In this document: positions 33,782-46,950 of the stretch, piece after piece
Layout of the letters: every line of letters begins with the position of its first letter
Numbering within the stretch: the stretch's first letter is position 1
Source of the DNA: Nicotiana tabacum
Taxonomy: Eukaryota; Streptophyta; Magnoliopsida; Solanales; Solanaceae
Assembly: GCF_000715075.1 (NCBI RefSeq)
Contig: NC_134097.1
Coordinates: 68,233,190-68,297,189, forward strand
DNA: 64,000 nt
Reading direction: 5' to 3'
The notes under the pieces: model-generated
The model's input: only the letters and a program-made list of their open reading frames with translations
What the model was told of the DNA's origin: nothing
Database searches by the model: none
Position numbers and translations under genes: made by a program

Positions 33782-36489
33782 TTTAGGTTGATAGGTTCTA
33801 CGAGTCATGAGAAAATGTGACGTCCATACCTATCTTAGGGAGGATACGGGGCATCTAGGATAAACTTCCCATCTTTCTTTCATTATCGTGCGGTATTGAT
33901 TCATCTTGAAGTGTATCTCTTGAATTCCTTCCACTCGCTCGTATGTTATGTTGAGCACTCGGTATCAGTTGTGCACCGTCGACTTACGATTCCAAGTGTA
34001 ATGTGCAAGATGTGTTTTCTATGCTTTGGTGATGGGCTAGTATGGAGGACGTGAGGCTAGGTTTTGACCGCAGCTTAGGCACGATGATTTCAATTGTGTG
34101 AATACGTGATTTTGGACTTCTATGTCCGGCGGTGTCCCTATGAGTGGGTATGGCAGCTTGGTGAGTTATTGGATATCTATATGATGTGTATCATGTGGCT
34201 GCGGGATGTGTTTAGATGGCTTTGATGTTATGAAAAAGGTTGCTTGGGCTATAAAAAGGACTATTGGATGCTTAATTTCTATCTTGATATGTTGTATAGT
34301 CTCCAGTTATGATCGTGTTGAGGGATCTTTCATGTTGTTTATTTATGGAATGAAGTAGATTCTTATCTCTTGTTGATGAGTTCAGACTCAGGAAGATTAA
34401 GTGATTGCGTAATAGTTGTGGCCGTGAAAGGGCATAGAGATATGTTAGTTTGGGTCTAAGCAGGTGGGTTATCACATGCGGGGTAATCAATGGATGTGCG
34501 ATTTTTATGATGTTGTGGGGAGAGTTTCTTTCTACCAATGGGTTATATGTGTTACGATTTGAGTTTGGATCATTTGAGAAAGTTGACTTGACTGTCACGA
34601 GGATGAATGCGAGGTTATCAGATGATTTGAGGTATTTTATGGTTATGTTGCATGAGCTTATAAAGGATTTATTTGAATTCTAGTGCAGGATTATGGCAGT
34701 AATAGATTATGGGTATTGTGAGTTATCAGATGTTTTTTATATGGCTTTGAGCCAAATGCGGGTGTTTTCCATCGACAATTTGATTGCATGGTTATGTGTT
34801 GTATTGGTTTTGGTATGAGGCATACTTGTGGATCGGTTATGACTTGTAGAGGTTGGTTTTGAGGATGACTTAAGCAAGGAAATTTATGGATGCATGATGT
34901 ATTACACCTTATGGATATATGGAAGTCTTAGGAATGGTTTAGGATTGTTGTTGGTAATGGATGTAATGTACTAAGAAAAGGGATTCACTTGATTACTTAG
35001 GGGTGCAAATTATTTCTTTGGGTGTTATTGTGCTAATGGGGCACAGGTCGTTCGGCCCGTTTGGGCAGCGCAATTGAGATTTGAGTAGAGAGGATAACTC
35101 TTGAGAAGGTTCTAAAGAGTTCAAGATTCATATGTAGCATTTGGAGGATTTCCCCGAATGTATATGTGGCTAAGATATGCTATTTGCATTGGATAGTGCC
35201 AGGACTTACGGTATTTCTTCATCACTATGGATTCTATATTTCAGTATCAGAAAGGTAAAAGGAAGAACTTTAAATTCATAGAATGTCTCTTCAAAGTGGG
35301 TGTCTCGATTGTGGTACTTTTGGGGTGTTTAAGAGGGAATAGAGTTGCTTATGCGCCTTAGGGAAATGTGGTTTTATGCTAGGATCTCTTGTGGTGAGCT
35401 TTAGGTAAGGATTATGGTGTTCTGGCAAGGAAAACTAGAGGGTAATTCGAAAGGAACTCGGAGAAATAGGACATATTGGTAGTAGGTTGGATCAGCACAA
35501 TAATTGATATAAATTGTTCTTTGGGTACTCATGATGTGGTGAGTCTCTACAGGTGTTTTTCTGGCAATACTTTTGGGTTGGCGACCTGCGTGGCTTGTTT
35601 GAGTTAGAGGGATTCAATTTTAATGTCTTGTTTATGTACAAATGCGTTTCGAAGAGCTATCGATGATTTCTACTACGGTTTGGATGGATATCTTCTACAT
35701 GTATGAGGGGTATATTACATATCGTGATTTTCTCCTAGATGGGATCAAGTGGAAGGCTTCTAGCTAATTGAGTATGTATTATGCTTGCAATTCATGGTTA
35801 ATAATGAGATTCTCGTACTTTTCACATGATGGCATAATAGATACGGTGCGTCATGTGGGATTGAGATTTGCTTGTACAAGGTGGCGGTTCAATTTTGGAG
35901 GGAAGGTCAAGAATGTTTTACAGCATGAACAGTTTCAGATGTTTAGATGAATGCTATTACTACTTGGTATTTCCTGAGAGGGGCGCACATTTCAGAATGT
36001 GCACTTCTAACTTCGGATGCTTCGTTGGTATTGTGGTACTCTCCTGGTTGATCGATAGTTGATATTCAGATGTTGCCATGTCGTGCGAGGGAATCATAGA
36101 AGTATTTCTGGTGAGATTATTGTGTATGAGAGATGTGTTATTCATTTGACTGGTGAAGTTGGGATCGGCTATAGTGATTCATGTGTTCTATGGATTTGGA
36201 GACTGGGAGTTATCATAAGCAGATTGTTTCGAGGTTACGGACTGTGAAGATGTGGCCAAAGTTATCTAGATGAATGTGCGTGCTACAGTTAGATCATTGT
36301 GGACTTTTGGAGGGCTATTTATCCATTTGGGGATGACCGGAGTTGATTTGGGGGCCCATTGGTGACCCAATAAGGATGTGTATTCTACACCGAGTCAGAT
36401 TTGTTGACTCAGAACTGTTAGTGTTGAGGGGTGTCATTCGATTAGAGTTGAGCTTATATGTTCTACGTGTTACTCTTCTATGATACAAG
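33782..36489 (+). other. Noncoding interior of LARD-like element, left part
   Basis: 2.7 kb, G/T-rich on the plus strand. All ORFs are under 110 codons, with no gag, protease, RT or integrase motif in any frame that I could read. It may be derived from chromovirus interior but is no longer recognisable. Confidence 0.6.
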
Positions 36490-37649
36490 TGTTACGACCC
36501 AAAATTCACTAATCGTGATGGAACCTAACCCGACACGTTAGGTCAACCAATTAACAGTTAACACAATTCTAATAAAATAAAGGTGATCAACAAATGATAT
36601 ATTTGGATTCCAAACAATATCCCAAGGACTGGTAGTACAAGTCATGAGCTATAAGACTGGATTTTTACAAAAACTAATATGAAACAAATGCAACTTCTGT
36701 TTGAAATGTACATAAACAGAACTCAACTCTAAAACTACCCAGGGACAAGTGGTAGCTGCATCCGGGAGGCACGAACATCTTCAGAGCCAGCTTCCATCAT
36801 CCACTGCATCTCAGCTCCAGGATCTGCATGCAAGGTGCAAAAGTGTAATATGAGTACAACCGACCCCATGTACTCACTAAGTATCTTGACTAACCTCGTT
36901 TAAGTAGTGACGAGGTTTTTTATTTAAAAGATACTCATTGATATAACCTGTGTAGTAGACTAGCAATAAGACAATACTAAAATATAACAGAGAAGTGTAC
37001 AAGAACAAATATGTGAAGCAGTAAAAGAATCTCCAGAAGAAATCACGATAGTAAATTCATAACCTTCATAGTGTGAGAAATATACTCAAGAAATCAAATT
37101 GAATGGAACGGCAGCACCTTCGTGCATTTATCACTTCCTTACCGAGCATACATATAACAATACCAGTTAGGTGAAAGAAATGCCAATAACAATAACAGTA
37201 AAGTGGGAGATACACATGTAGCAATAATGAACAATGCAGTGCATATGGGTAACAGTAATAGACTAGATAGGAGGCATAGAAGTAATGATAGATTTTAAGG
37301 TAGAAGAACGTGAATTTCACTAGCTTACATGGTAGAAGGCTTAGATATAGATATAACAAACATGAAGGAAAGCATGATCTTTATAAGCTAAACAAATAGA
37401 AGGCAAGAATAACTAACATGGTAGAAGGCTCATATGAAGTGCAACAAATGAGAAATGGCATGGATGTAGATATGACAACAAGAAAGAAAGCATGATATTT
37501 GCAAGTTAAACAGATAGAAGGAATGGACAACACAGCAATAATTGAGATAGAGGATAAAGGCAGAACAACAACGATAAGTCACATAGAAAAACATAGGCGC
37601 AACAGTAATAGCTCAAAATAAAGACATGAATGTATACACAAGGAAAAAT

Positions 37650-38000
37650 ATATCACAACATAATGCATGTCTCTCGTCCTCTCCTACAAGAAACACCATG
37701 CATGCCATGAACACGTGCCATGAACATATGATAATATAAAAATAATGGCACGACATTACCCTTCATGCTTTTACTCTCATCCTCACATGATAATGTATAT
37801 GAAATCATGATAATGTAAATGAAATGGTACGGCATCACCCTTCGTGCTTTTACTCTCATGCTCACGTGATAATGTAATGAAATCATGATAATATAAATGA
37901 AATAACACAGAATCACACTTCGTGCTTTACGCTCTTCCTCACATGATAATGTTTATGAAATGGCATGGAATCACCCTTCGCGATTTACACTCTTCCTCGC
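37650..38000 (-). repeat. Local tandem repeat in solo LTR
   Basis: Three to four imperfect units of about 55-85 bp with ATCACCCTTCGTGCTTTTAC, CTCACATGATAATGTA and ATGAAAT, at about 37745, 37830, 37910 and 37965. Confidence 0.7.
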
Positions 38001-39089
38001 CAAGCACATGTGTATCAATAACAAGCAAGGTAGGAAGCAAGAATAACATCAAGGAGAGTGATTAAGCGGATATTCCAAATAAACATCAATCACAGGTTTC
38101 AAGCCAATAACAATTCAATAAATCTCAAGAACCTTATTGTTCAAGTATTTCAACAAGTCTCAAAAATGATCTTCAACTCAAGTATAGAATCCAATATCTC
38201 AAGAATAACGGTCGTAACAATGTATTAGTGATTAAGCATAGTGATGACTGAATTCAACACATCAATAGTTTCAAAAATATTCGTCAAATTTTTAACCAAG
38301 TTTTAATAAGATAAATCTTAGTTTCTAGAATTTAATATTATATTCTCAGTAATCTAGAAGTCAAATAAGACATGAAACAACAAGGTCACATAATTCTATA
38401 AGGCACAATTAATCGTATAATTTACCCCCGAGCATAATTAACCCTGGCATATGCATATACGCTTGTCACCTCATATATGTATCACTCTCGCATGTACCAA
38501 ACAATATCAACTAGTAATAAAACTTCCCCCAATAAAGTTAGGCAAGACACTTACCTCAAACAAGCCAAATTGATACACTAAAAGTGCCATCCCGCTCAAA
38601 TCGACCTCCGAATGGCTCCAAACTAGCCAAAGCACCTCAAAGTCATTCAATAATTCCATAGGAAGCAAACCTAATCGATAAAGGTCGAATCTTTAATCAA
38701 ATACTCAAAGTCAACCAAAAAGTCAAACCCAGACTCATACCTCGAAAACCGACAAAAGTCACAAAATCTAACATCCCATTCAATTATGAGTCCATCCATA
38801 CTAATTTCATTCAATTCCGACTCCGAATCGATGTTCAAAACTCAAAAATTCACTTTGGGATAGTTTAGACAAAAAAACCCAATTTTTTTTTTTTTAAATC
38901 AACAATCAAATGCCAAAAACGAGGATGGAACCACGGAATATAATCAAAACCGAGTAAAAAATACTTACCCCAATCCATGTGGTGAAAATTCTCTCCAAAA
39001 TCATCCAAATCCGAGCTCCCCAACTCAAAAAGTGATGAAATAACTCAAAGTCCAAAAATAGAATACTTTATAATCATTGGACAGCAATA

Positions 39090-39440
39090 CCCATTGCGAT
39101 TGTGAAGAACAAATACACCAAAATACTTTATGTGTTTGTGATACGGGCCATGCGAATGCGATGACCACAGATGCTAAGGCTCGAACACGAACTAACTTTT
39201 GCAAATGCAATGAAGAATTCCCCAGCTATCGCTCCTACTCCCGCTCAACCCTATGTGTTTGTGATACCCCATGCGCGAACGTGAACTGTAACCAATCCAA
39301 CCCTCCACAATCATGTACCATCAGCCACGTCCGTGATGAACAAATCCACCAGCAGACCAAATTACTCTTTGCGATCGCAGCTGCACTTTCGCGATCACAA
39401 AGAACACTTGGGGCATCAGAGAACAGCAGAAACTAGCAAG
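39090..39440 (-). repeat. CpG-motif cluster in solo LTR
   Basis: Motifs such as TTTGCGATCGCAG, TTTCGCGATCACAA and GCGAACGTG lie 740-1090 bp from the LTR start once the inner insertion is removed. This is the same offset as in the plus-strand LTRs. Confidence 0.62.
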
Positions 39441-41624
39441 CAATCGCGAAGAACACTAGGGGCATTAGATAACAGTATAAACCAGCAATGCATGAAAACT
39501 CCAAAATGGTCCGAATTCAATCCAAAACACATCTGAGCCCCTCGGGACCCCGTCCGAACATACCAACAAGTCCCATAACGTAATACGGACTTACTCGAGG
39601 CCTCAAGTCATGCATAATTGTTGATACCCAATTTTTCCCTGAACATTTGTAATATGCAAAATACTTTCAAAACAGAATATGTATGCATATATAAGTATGT
39701 CCAAATGTTTTATTATTTTTCCTTAATTTTTATAGATTTCAAATCAATTTATCGCCCTATTTTATCCAGAAAAACCCAATAATTATTCCCAAAATTATCA
39801 TTTTTGGTGATTCATTTTTTGGATTTTCATATTTATGCTAAAATAGAGGTAATCTAATTTTTTCATATTTTTAAAAAGTCATTTAGTATTTTTAAAGTTA
39901 AATTGTATATAATTACAACATTAGCCTCTTTTAAGATTAATTACGTTTATATTCATAAAATTTAGGTCTGGTATTTTTAAATAGTTAATTATGTGCTATA
40001 ATCATTTTTGTACCTTTAATTTATTTTCAGAAATTAATTTATCATTTTTTAAAATTAAATAGGGAAAATTGACTATTTAAATGTTAGCCCAATTTCATTT
40101 CGATTATAGCCCAATTCTGACCCCAATTGAACTCAATTGAAACCATTTGAACCCCAGACCCAATTCCAATTTAATCTGACCCAAACCATCCTTGCCTTTT
40201 TTAATTCAAACAACCCCTAACCCTAGCCTCATTTCCAAATTCTGCCACCTGTGAATCCCCTTCCCTCTCAACTCTCTTTGCAATCCTCTCAAACCCTAGC
40301 CGCGGCCATCAACTACAACCCTAATACCTCCCCAAAACTATGGTTCCCAAAGTCATCGGAGACCTATATCCACCTCTCATGGCTTCTACGTGTTTGATTC
40401 TTATGGTCTCAAGGCTAGATATTGAAAAAGCATGGTCCAGGCCTTGTTCGATTGCAGTTCATGATTGTTCTCCGGTCGTCTCTGACTTTTTCTCCGGCCA
40501 GCCATGGCTATTCGAGTCAGACTCTTGACTCTCCTACTTAGATCGTTGGTTTTCAAAGCCTTTATCACCACTTGGGGTTCTTCTAAAACCTTAGCCTTTA
40601 AGTTTCTTTCGATTTCTTTTTAGATCTGCTTCAGATCTATGTTTGCTTTGAACTTCTAAGCATTTCTCTCAAATTTTATTTTAAAACTCTGCCTTCAAAA
40701 CCCCTTATCTTTTCGATTAGGGTTTTTGTTAAGTTATTTCAAAATGTTTCTTTGATTCTTTGACATGTTTGGCTATGTTTGCTTATATCATTCTTCTACC
40801 TGAGTTTTCATGTTAAAACCCCTAATTTCTTTCAACTGTTTATTAAACGAATGTTTGTTTGCCTGAGTTTTGTCCGATTTGTTTGCTTATTCCCTTTTTA
40901 AAACTCTTCTATTGTTAAAAATCCTAGGGTTTTGGGTCTGAGGCTATTTGTTTAAGTGCATAACTCGATTGTGAAGTTCTTTATCTCAAAATCTCTTATT
41001 TCTCTATATGATTCTTCTGACTCTGGTTTTCTATCATCTCTAAAAATCGAATATGATCGAAACCCTAATTTTTCTAAAGGGGTTTTCCTCACCTGCTACT
41101 GTGAGACCTTCGCAAGCTTTTGATATTCTCTGTTTTCTTCACTACTTGACCTACTGGACTGTCATGCTTCGAATGTTGCTATCTACTAAATCTTTGTGCT
41201 ATTTTCCCTTGCCAACAGGCCTAGCCACGCATGTATAGTGTTTATGCACCCTATTTATATGTTGAGTCTCCTTCTCTGACTAATTTTGAAATTCGTGACT
41301 AAGTTTAAACTTTTCCTTTGTGAGATTCTGATTTCACTCGCCTATTAAGGTTAATTGATTTCTTTCTTATTTTGCCTGACTGAATCCTTTCCAAAGTTAT
41401 AGTATCTTTGTACCTAGACTCGAATTGCTTACTTGTTTTTTACTACCTCTTTTATGGCAACTATCAGTCTGGTTTTTAATTGATTGCTTTCCTTATTTCG
41501 AATCCGTCACTACTGTTAAGCAAGTGATCCCTTAATTAAGGGCAATCACTTGTATAATTGATTCTGAATAATGATTGTTTCCATGTTTGTAGCTTATTAC
41601 CTCTTTCTTACTCGTTTTCAAAAA

Positions 41625-41633
41625 CTATAAATA
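41625..41633 (+). promoter_or_regulatory. TATA box in Ogre solo LTR
   Basis: CTATAAATA about 2.0 kb into the LTR, at the position conserved in the other Ogre LTRs, followed by ACTCTCTCTTGC-type leader sequence. Confidence 0.6.
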
Positions 41634-42664
41634 CCCGGTACTTTTTCTCTTTAAAACACGAACACTTTTAGTTCTGAACTCACACTTACACTCAAACACT
41701 CTCTCTTGCTTTACTACTACTTGTGCTACAACCTGTTTAGCCGGTTGAAAGTCAAGGGTATATTTCGAAGTCCTACTACTTTTCTTTACTGCACTTTGGT
41801 TCTTTGACTAGTATGTTCTAATTAAGTTTTCAGCATCAGCAACAACATTCTTACTTAATGTTCTTTCATTCTTGTATGCCTACTGCTTGTGTTTAATTTA
41901 GTACAATTATTTAGCATGTTGTAATTTCCTTTCTCCTATTCTGAATCAATGTATTATGAATCCTAAATCCCTACCCCAATGTGATTAATACTTGTGGTTA
42001 GTTGGGGCATGACAGCATTGAACATTGCTGAGCATGACCCAAACTTGATCCTTCTAGGATCATAACCCCCATGTTTCCCTTATATGTTGTGTGCTCTGGT
42101 TCATTTACAAGCATGACAGCACTCCCTATTGTTGTACATGCCCAAAGTTAACCCATGCCTAAGTATATAGGCTCATTGAAATGGATTCCCAATCCCCTGC
42201 CCCTTTGTGTGAAGTTATCAACTCGTTGAAGTGTTAATGAGTGTCTCTCATCACCCTTTCCTTCTACTTTATTCCCTCATCTCTTAAAACTCAGTTTCTG
42301 CACTTTTCACTCTCTTCTTATACTTAAGTCCTCCCCCCCCCCCCATGTGAGCCTTGCCTTGGGACCCATGAGCTCCCTCTGAACTTGGACACATGAGGGC
42401 TGGCATTTCCACACTGCACTTGTCCCTGTTCAGGTTATGAAACTTGGGTGTGAGCACTGCTCGGGGTCCTATTGAGGCCCTTAGGGAACTCTGACACACT
42501 CAAGTCTGGGAAAGGCTTTTGATCGATGGTATTTTGAGTTGGTTTATCTCATAACTCAAAGAGGAAGTCAAGAATTAGGCTTCCTCTGGTTGTAACTTTT
42601 CTTTGTACTTTTTTTATGTAATTAATTATTCCTAGTTTGTAATAATTTGTAATGAACATTTGGG

Positions 42665-43260
42665 GCTGTCTAGTGAAAAAAGATTGGGAAATTATGCATG
42701 CTCAAGGATAGAAAACATGCCTATCGGACTGCATTCTCTACTTGTTCAATTTGCATTTAGAAAACATGCCTATAGGACTGCTCTAATTCTGCATATTCAT
42801 ACTACATTTAGAAACCATATCTATAGGACTCACTTGTTTGATTCATATCTAGATAACATGCACATAGGGATTATCTGAAATTCTGCATATTTGTCACCAT
42901 TTATATGTCATGTTTTTAGGGTCCAATTGGTTATAACCTAGTAGCATGCTAAAATCAGTAACATATAGAAATGATGCCTATAGGGGTTCTTAAGTAAAAT
43001 TCTGGTTCGTTTCTATTCACATTCAATGTTAGATATCATGCCTATAGGGATTAAAATCAATAATAGTAGATACCATCACCTGCATAATCTGGAACTGGTC
43101 TAATTTAAATTCGTCTATTCTGAACCTCTATTTAATAATTCCCTTATTTTCAACAAGGTTTAGCAAGCATGCCTATAGGATTTTAAGCAGTACGTTTTGA
43201 GTTATCACTATCTCACCACCTTCAGAATAAAGTAGATTTCATGCCTATAGGATCCCGTAT
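42665..43260 (+). repeat. Hairpin-motif array in Ogre solo LTR (plus)
   Basis: About ten copies of TAGAAAYCATGCCTATAGG-like units, for example near 42705, 42760, 42815, 42970, 43030, 43165 and 43230. Equivalent to the arrays at 8395 and 55855. Confidence 0.68.
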
Positions 43261-44796
43261 AAACACTTAGGCAAGCCTTAGAGTAATAGTTGTAAACTGG
43301 ATCCATTTTGTTAATTGCTACAACCAGCAGGCAGGCCTGATTCGGACTTCTTATCTGAGTTATGTAATAAACTAATCTGCCTCAATAATTAACTTCCTTC
43401 GTCTTTATATGCTTTAATCATACCTAAAAAGTATGTGCAAGTCATGCTAGTTATGTGTTTTTGTTTGAGGAGGTATACTTGAGCCTTATATGTTTATGTG
43501 TTTCCCCTGTAATGTGTAGTCTTTTATATGTTTTGTATGCCGCCTTAGATTTTTACCTTTGAAACTTCAAGTCATCCTAATATCCCTCCCCTTTAGAATT
43601 AGTAGTCCTAAGTGCCTCCAGGACAGATAGGAGTGGAACGGGTAATAGCATGCAATAGTGTTCGAGACCAATCCGCGCTTTAGTACCTTAAATAGGGTGG
43701 GAAAGGGTAGATATGGATATGATGACCGGTGCGCTAATGCCACGTGTAACCCCTCTTTTGAGGAGTGATTGTCAGGTATTGCATTGATGTGATCCATATT
43801 TTTTATAAACCTAGGACCCCCTTTCTTTACTTCCCCCTTCTCTTTTTTAGCATTGTAACTTCTTATTTAAAATCAGCTCTTTTAATTGCTCTTTCAAACT
43901 TTGTTTGCTTTCAAACTATTATGTATTGAAATCCCCTCTTATATGAGACTTATCTGCTTATATGTCAATTGCACCCCAAATTCACATTAATTGTCTGGCC
44001 GGGAACCACACTAGTGGATCTTGAGGGGTACCTAACACCTTCCCCTTGGGATAATTTCAAGACCTTACCCAATCTCTGATTACCCAAAAAACTTAGAATT
44101 AAATCTTTATTGGTGTCCTAATGCACCTTAACTCATTAGGTGGCGACTCTTCAAATGCAAAAACCCAGTTCCTAAAAGGAACGAGTTGTCCCTCCAAATG
44201 TCATAAATCCAATTTAGCGAGAAAAAGGGGGCGTAACAATAACAATATCAAAACCATGAATCGAGCCTCAAATCGAACTTGATGAACTTTTGAACTTTCA
44301 ACTTCCAAAACTCATGCCGAACCATATCAAATCAACTCGGTATAACTTAAAATTTTGCACACAAGTTCCAAATGACATAAAGAATCTATTCAAATTCTCA
44401 GAGCCAAAATCCAAACTCGATATCATCAAACTCAATTTCAGGTCGAACTTATGAACATTCCACAACTCCAAGTTATCAACTTTTGCCAATTAATGCCAAA
44501 ACATTCAAGAAACATCCAAATGCAAATTCGAGCATACGGCCAAGTCCAAAATCACCATTTGGACCTAACGGAACCATCAAAACTCCGATCTATGGTCAAA
44601 TAGATAAAATTTAAATTTGGTCAACTCTTCCAACATAAAGCTTCCTAGTTGAGAATCATTCTTCCAAATCAACTCTAGATCACCTGAAAACCAAAACTGA
44701 TGATTTACACAAGTCATAATACATCATATTAACTACTCAAGACTTCAAACATCTAAATGGAATGCAAATATCAAAATGACCGGTTGGGTCGTTACA

Positions 44797-45883
44797 ATGA
44801 AGGATTGTGATTTGTCGGTTATATGCACACCTGATGCGGTTCTGTTTGGGCCATGTAGCAGAATTCGAGCGATATGGCTCTGGAGGTGTTGAATAGTTGA
44901 TTGTTCATTGGCTATGGTCATTCCGTGTTGTGGTATATTGTGTTATTCGCTTCTTCATGGTTATGGCCATGCACTTTGTGTACTTAATGTCGAATTATGT
45001 GTGGTTGTTGATTTTGAGAATTGTGGCTTGAGGTATTTTATATAGACCGGTATTTGGATGGGGTCACACATTGCAGTGTGGTTATGTTGGGATACGATCC
45101 TTTGTGATAGATTCGTGTATCTTGGTTCTACTATGTGTGATGGGTTCATATCATAGAGTTTGTGGTGGTAATTGTTGAGCTTGAGAGACGGTTCTCTTAT
45201 TTGAGTCATTTTTCATGTTTGAGTACATTTAAATTGTTGCTAATTGGTGCACGGATTGCACGATTTGTGGCTTTAGGTTGTATTGGCGTGGCATGTCAAT
45301 AGAATAGTTTTGTTTGATGAGATGAGGTTGATGGACCTAGAATGTGCACTATCGGATTTAATTACGGTATGTATGCAAGAATAATATTAGAAGTCGGCTT
45401 AGAATTTGACTTTGGTTCTTGTCAGACGAGAGAGCTCCATGACTTGTTGATATGATGAGTAGTTATGAGTTTCTGCGTGTTTCTTTCATCATCAGTAATG
45501 TACAAAGGTTTTGAACGAAGTTTTATTTGATATGAGGTTCATTACTAGTACCAGGTTTGTTTTTGAGCAGCCACTATGATCGAAAATTATTGCTACGAGT
45601 ATACGAGCTATGTGGTATATCATGTGATTTCATCTTGGGTTATGGTTATGGATTGATACAGCTTGTTCAGACTTAATCAGTATGTAGATGCAACATTTGG
45701 GTCTTTTAATGAATTCCTAATGTTGAAAATTGGGCTCTAAGGTTTACGAACTAAGGTTGAAGTAAGTATCTTTAGTTGTGTTGTGTTTTCAAGCTTATTT
45801 GGATTGGGGTGACATGGGATCACACTGGGTATGTACATGGTAAGGTTACACAGTGATTTGACTGCATCGGAATGACTCTTGGC
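44797..45883 (+). other. Noncoding interior of LARD-like element, right part
   Basis: 1.1 kb continuing the interior after the solo LTR. No domain is recognised. All ORFs are short. Confidence 0.55.
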
Positions 45884-45920
45884 ACGTTCGAGGACGAACG
45901 TATGTTTAAGTAGGGGAGAA
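45884..45920 (+). other. Perfect inverted repeat and polypurine tract of LARD-like element
   Basis: ACGTTCG-AGGA-CGAACGT (45884-45901) is a 7-bp perfect stem with a 4-nt loop. After TATGTTTA comes AGTAGGGGAGAA, the PPT, and the LTR starts at 45921. The same arrangement, decayed, is at 13982-13945. Confidence 0.75.
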
Positions 45921-46619
45921 TGAAACGACCCAACCGTGAGCATATGCATTATATTTAGTGGTTTGAAGACTTGAGTAGCTTCATATGATATATTATGACA
46001 TGTGTGAATTGTCGGTTTTGGTTTTCAGGTGATTTGGGATTGATTTGGAAGAATGATTCTCAACTAAGAAGTTTTAAGTTGGAAGAGTTGACCAAGTTTG
46101 ACTTTTGTGTATTTGACATTGGATCGGAGTTTTGATGGTTCCTTTAGGTCCGGATGGTGATTTTGGACTTGTGTGTATGCCTGGATTTGCATTTGGATAT
46201 TTCTAGAAGGTTTCGACACTATTTGGCGAAAGTTGATAATTTGAAGGCTTAGAATGTTCATAAGTTTGACCAGGAATTGACCTTGATGATATCGAGTTTG
46301 TATTGTGGTTCCCGAAATTGGAATAGCTTTGTTATGTCATTTGGGACTTACGTGCAAAATTTGATGTCATTCCAAGTTGATTTGATATGGTCCGGCACGA
46401 GTTTTGAAAGTTGAAAGTTGAAAAGTTCATTTAGTTTGATTTGAGGTGTGATTCGTAGTTTTTATGTTGTTATATGTGATTTGAAGCCTCGACTAGGTCT
46501 GTGTACATTTTGAGACTTGTTGGTATGTTCGGATAGGGTCCCGAGGTGCTTAGGTGAGTTTCGGACATGATTCAGATTGGATCGGATGGTTTTGATATTG
46601 TTGATTGCTGGTATTTCTG

Positions 46620-46950
46620 CTATTCTTCGCGATCACAAAGTTGAGGACGCGATCACAAAGTGACTCCTAGAGCTGGGTGTTTAATTCTTATTCACGTTCG
46701 GGTCAGGATGAACGCATCCGCATAGAGTTAGGACTGGTCTTCATCATGTTCGCGTAGTGATTGGGCTGAGCTGGGCAAGATGACGGTTTCCTCTTCGCGT
46801 CCGATACATTGTTCCCCCGTTTACATAGTTTTGCCAGCTTTGTCCATCATGTTCGCGAGGCTATTGCCGCGAACATGTAGTGTTAATTGTGGTAGCATAA
46901 TATTTGTGCATCATGATCGTGAAGGTACTACCGGGAACGCGTAGAGTACC
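46620..46950 (+). repeat. CpG-motif cluster in LARD 3' LTR
   Basis: CTTCGCGATCACAAAG, GACGCGATC, GTTCGCGAGGC and GGAACGCG motifs, 700-1030 bp from the LTR start. More CpG has decayed to TG/CA here than in the 5' LTR cluster. Confidence 0.65.

Larger units (their letters stand above)
39619..44238 (+). repeat. Ogre solo LTR (plus), nested in another solo LTR
   Basis: It starts TGTTGATACCCAATT and ends GGGGGCGTAACA, 4620 bp, the inverse of the LTR at 7278-11956. Flanks are ATAAT (39614-39618) and ATAAC (44239-44243), a 5-bp target duplication with one difference. Outside it, CAAGTCATGC and AATATCAAAACC join into continuous LTR sequence that matches the plus-strand relatives near 46470. It contains a TATA box at 41625 and a hairpin array at 42665-43260. 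Confidence 0.9.
36490..44796 (-). repeat. Solo LTR of chromovirus family, interrupted by an Ogre solo LTR
   Basis: The ends are TGTTACGACCC (36490) and GGGTCGTTACA (44796). Without the inner insertion (39619-44238) it is about 3.69 kb. Its interior matches the LARD LTRs in reverse, for example the GGGTCGGTTGTACTCAT...CACCTTGCATGCA region near 36830-36880. No PBS lies beyond its 3' end and no PPT beyond its 5' end, so it is a solo LTR. A clear 5-bp target duplication is not visible (ACAAG left, ATGAA right). Confidence 0.78.

Noticed and set aside
40340..41238. Short plus-strand ORFs resembling the start of a host gene
   Set aside because: They lie inside the Ogre solo LTR, and the same region in the other LTR copies is also ORF-poor and shifted.
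36485..44801. ACAAG/ATGAA as a target-site duplication of the outer solo LTR
   Set aside because: Only two of five positions agree, so it is not reported as a duplication.
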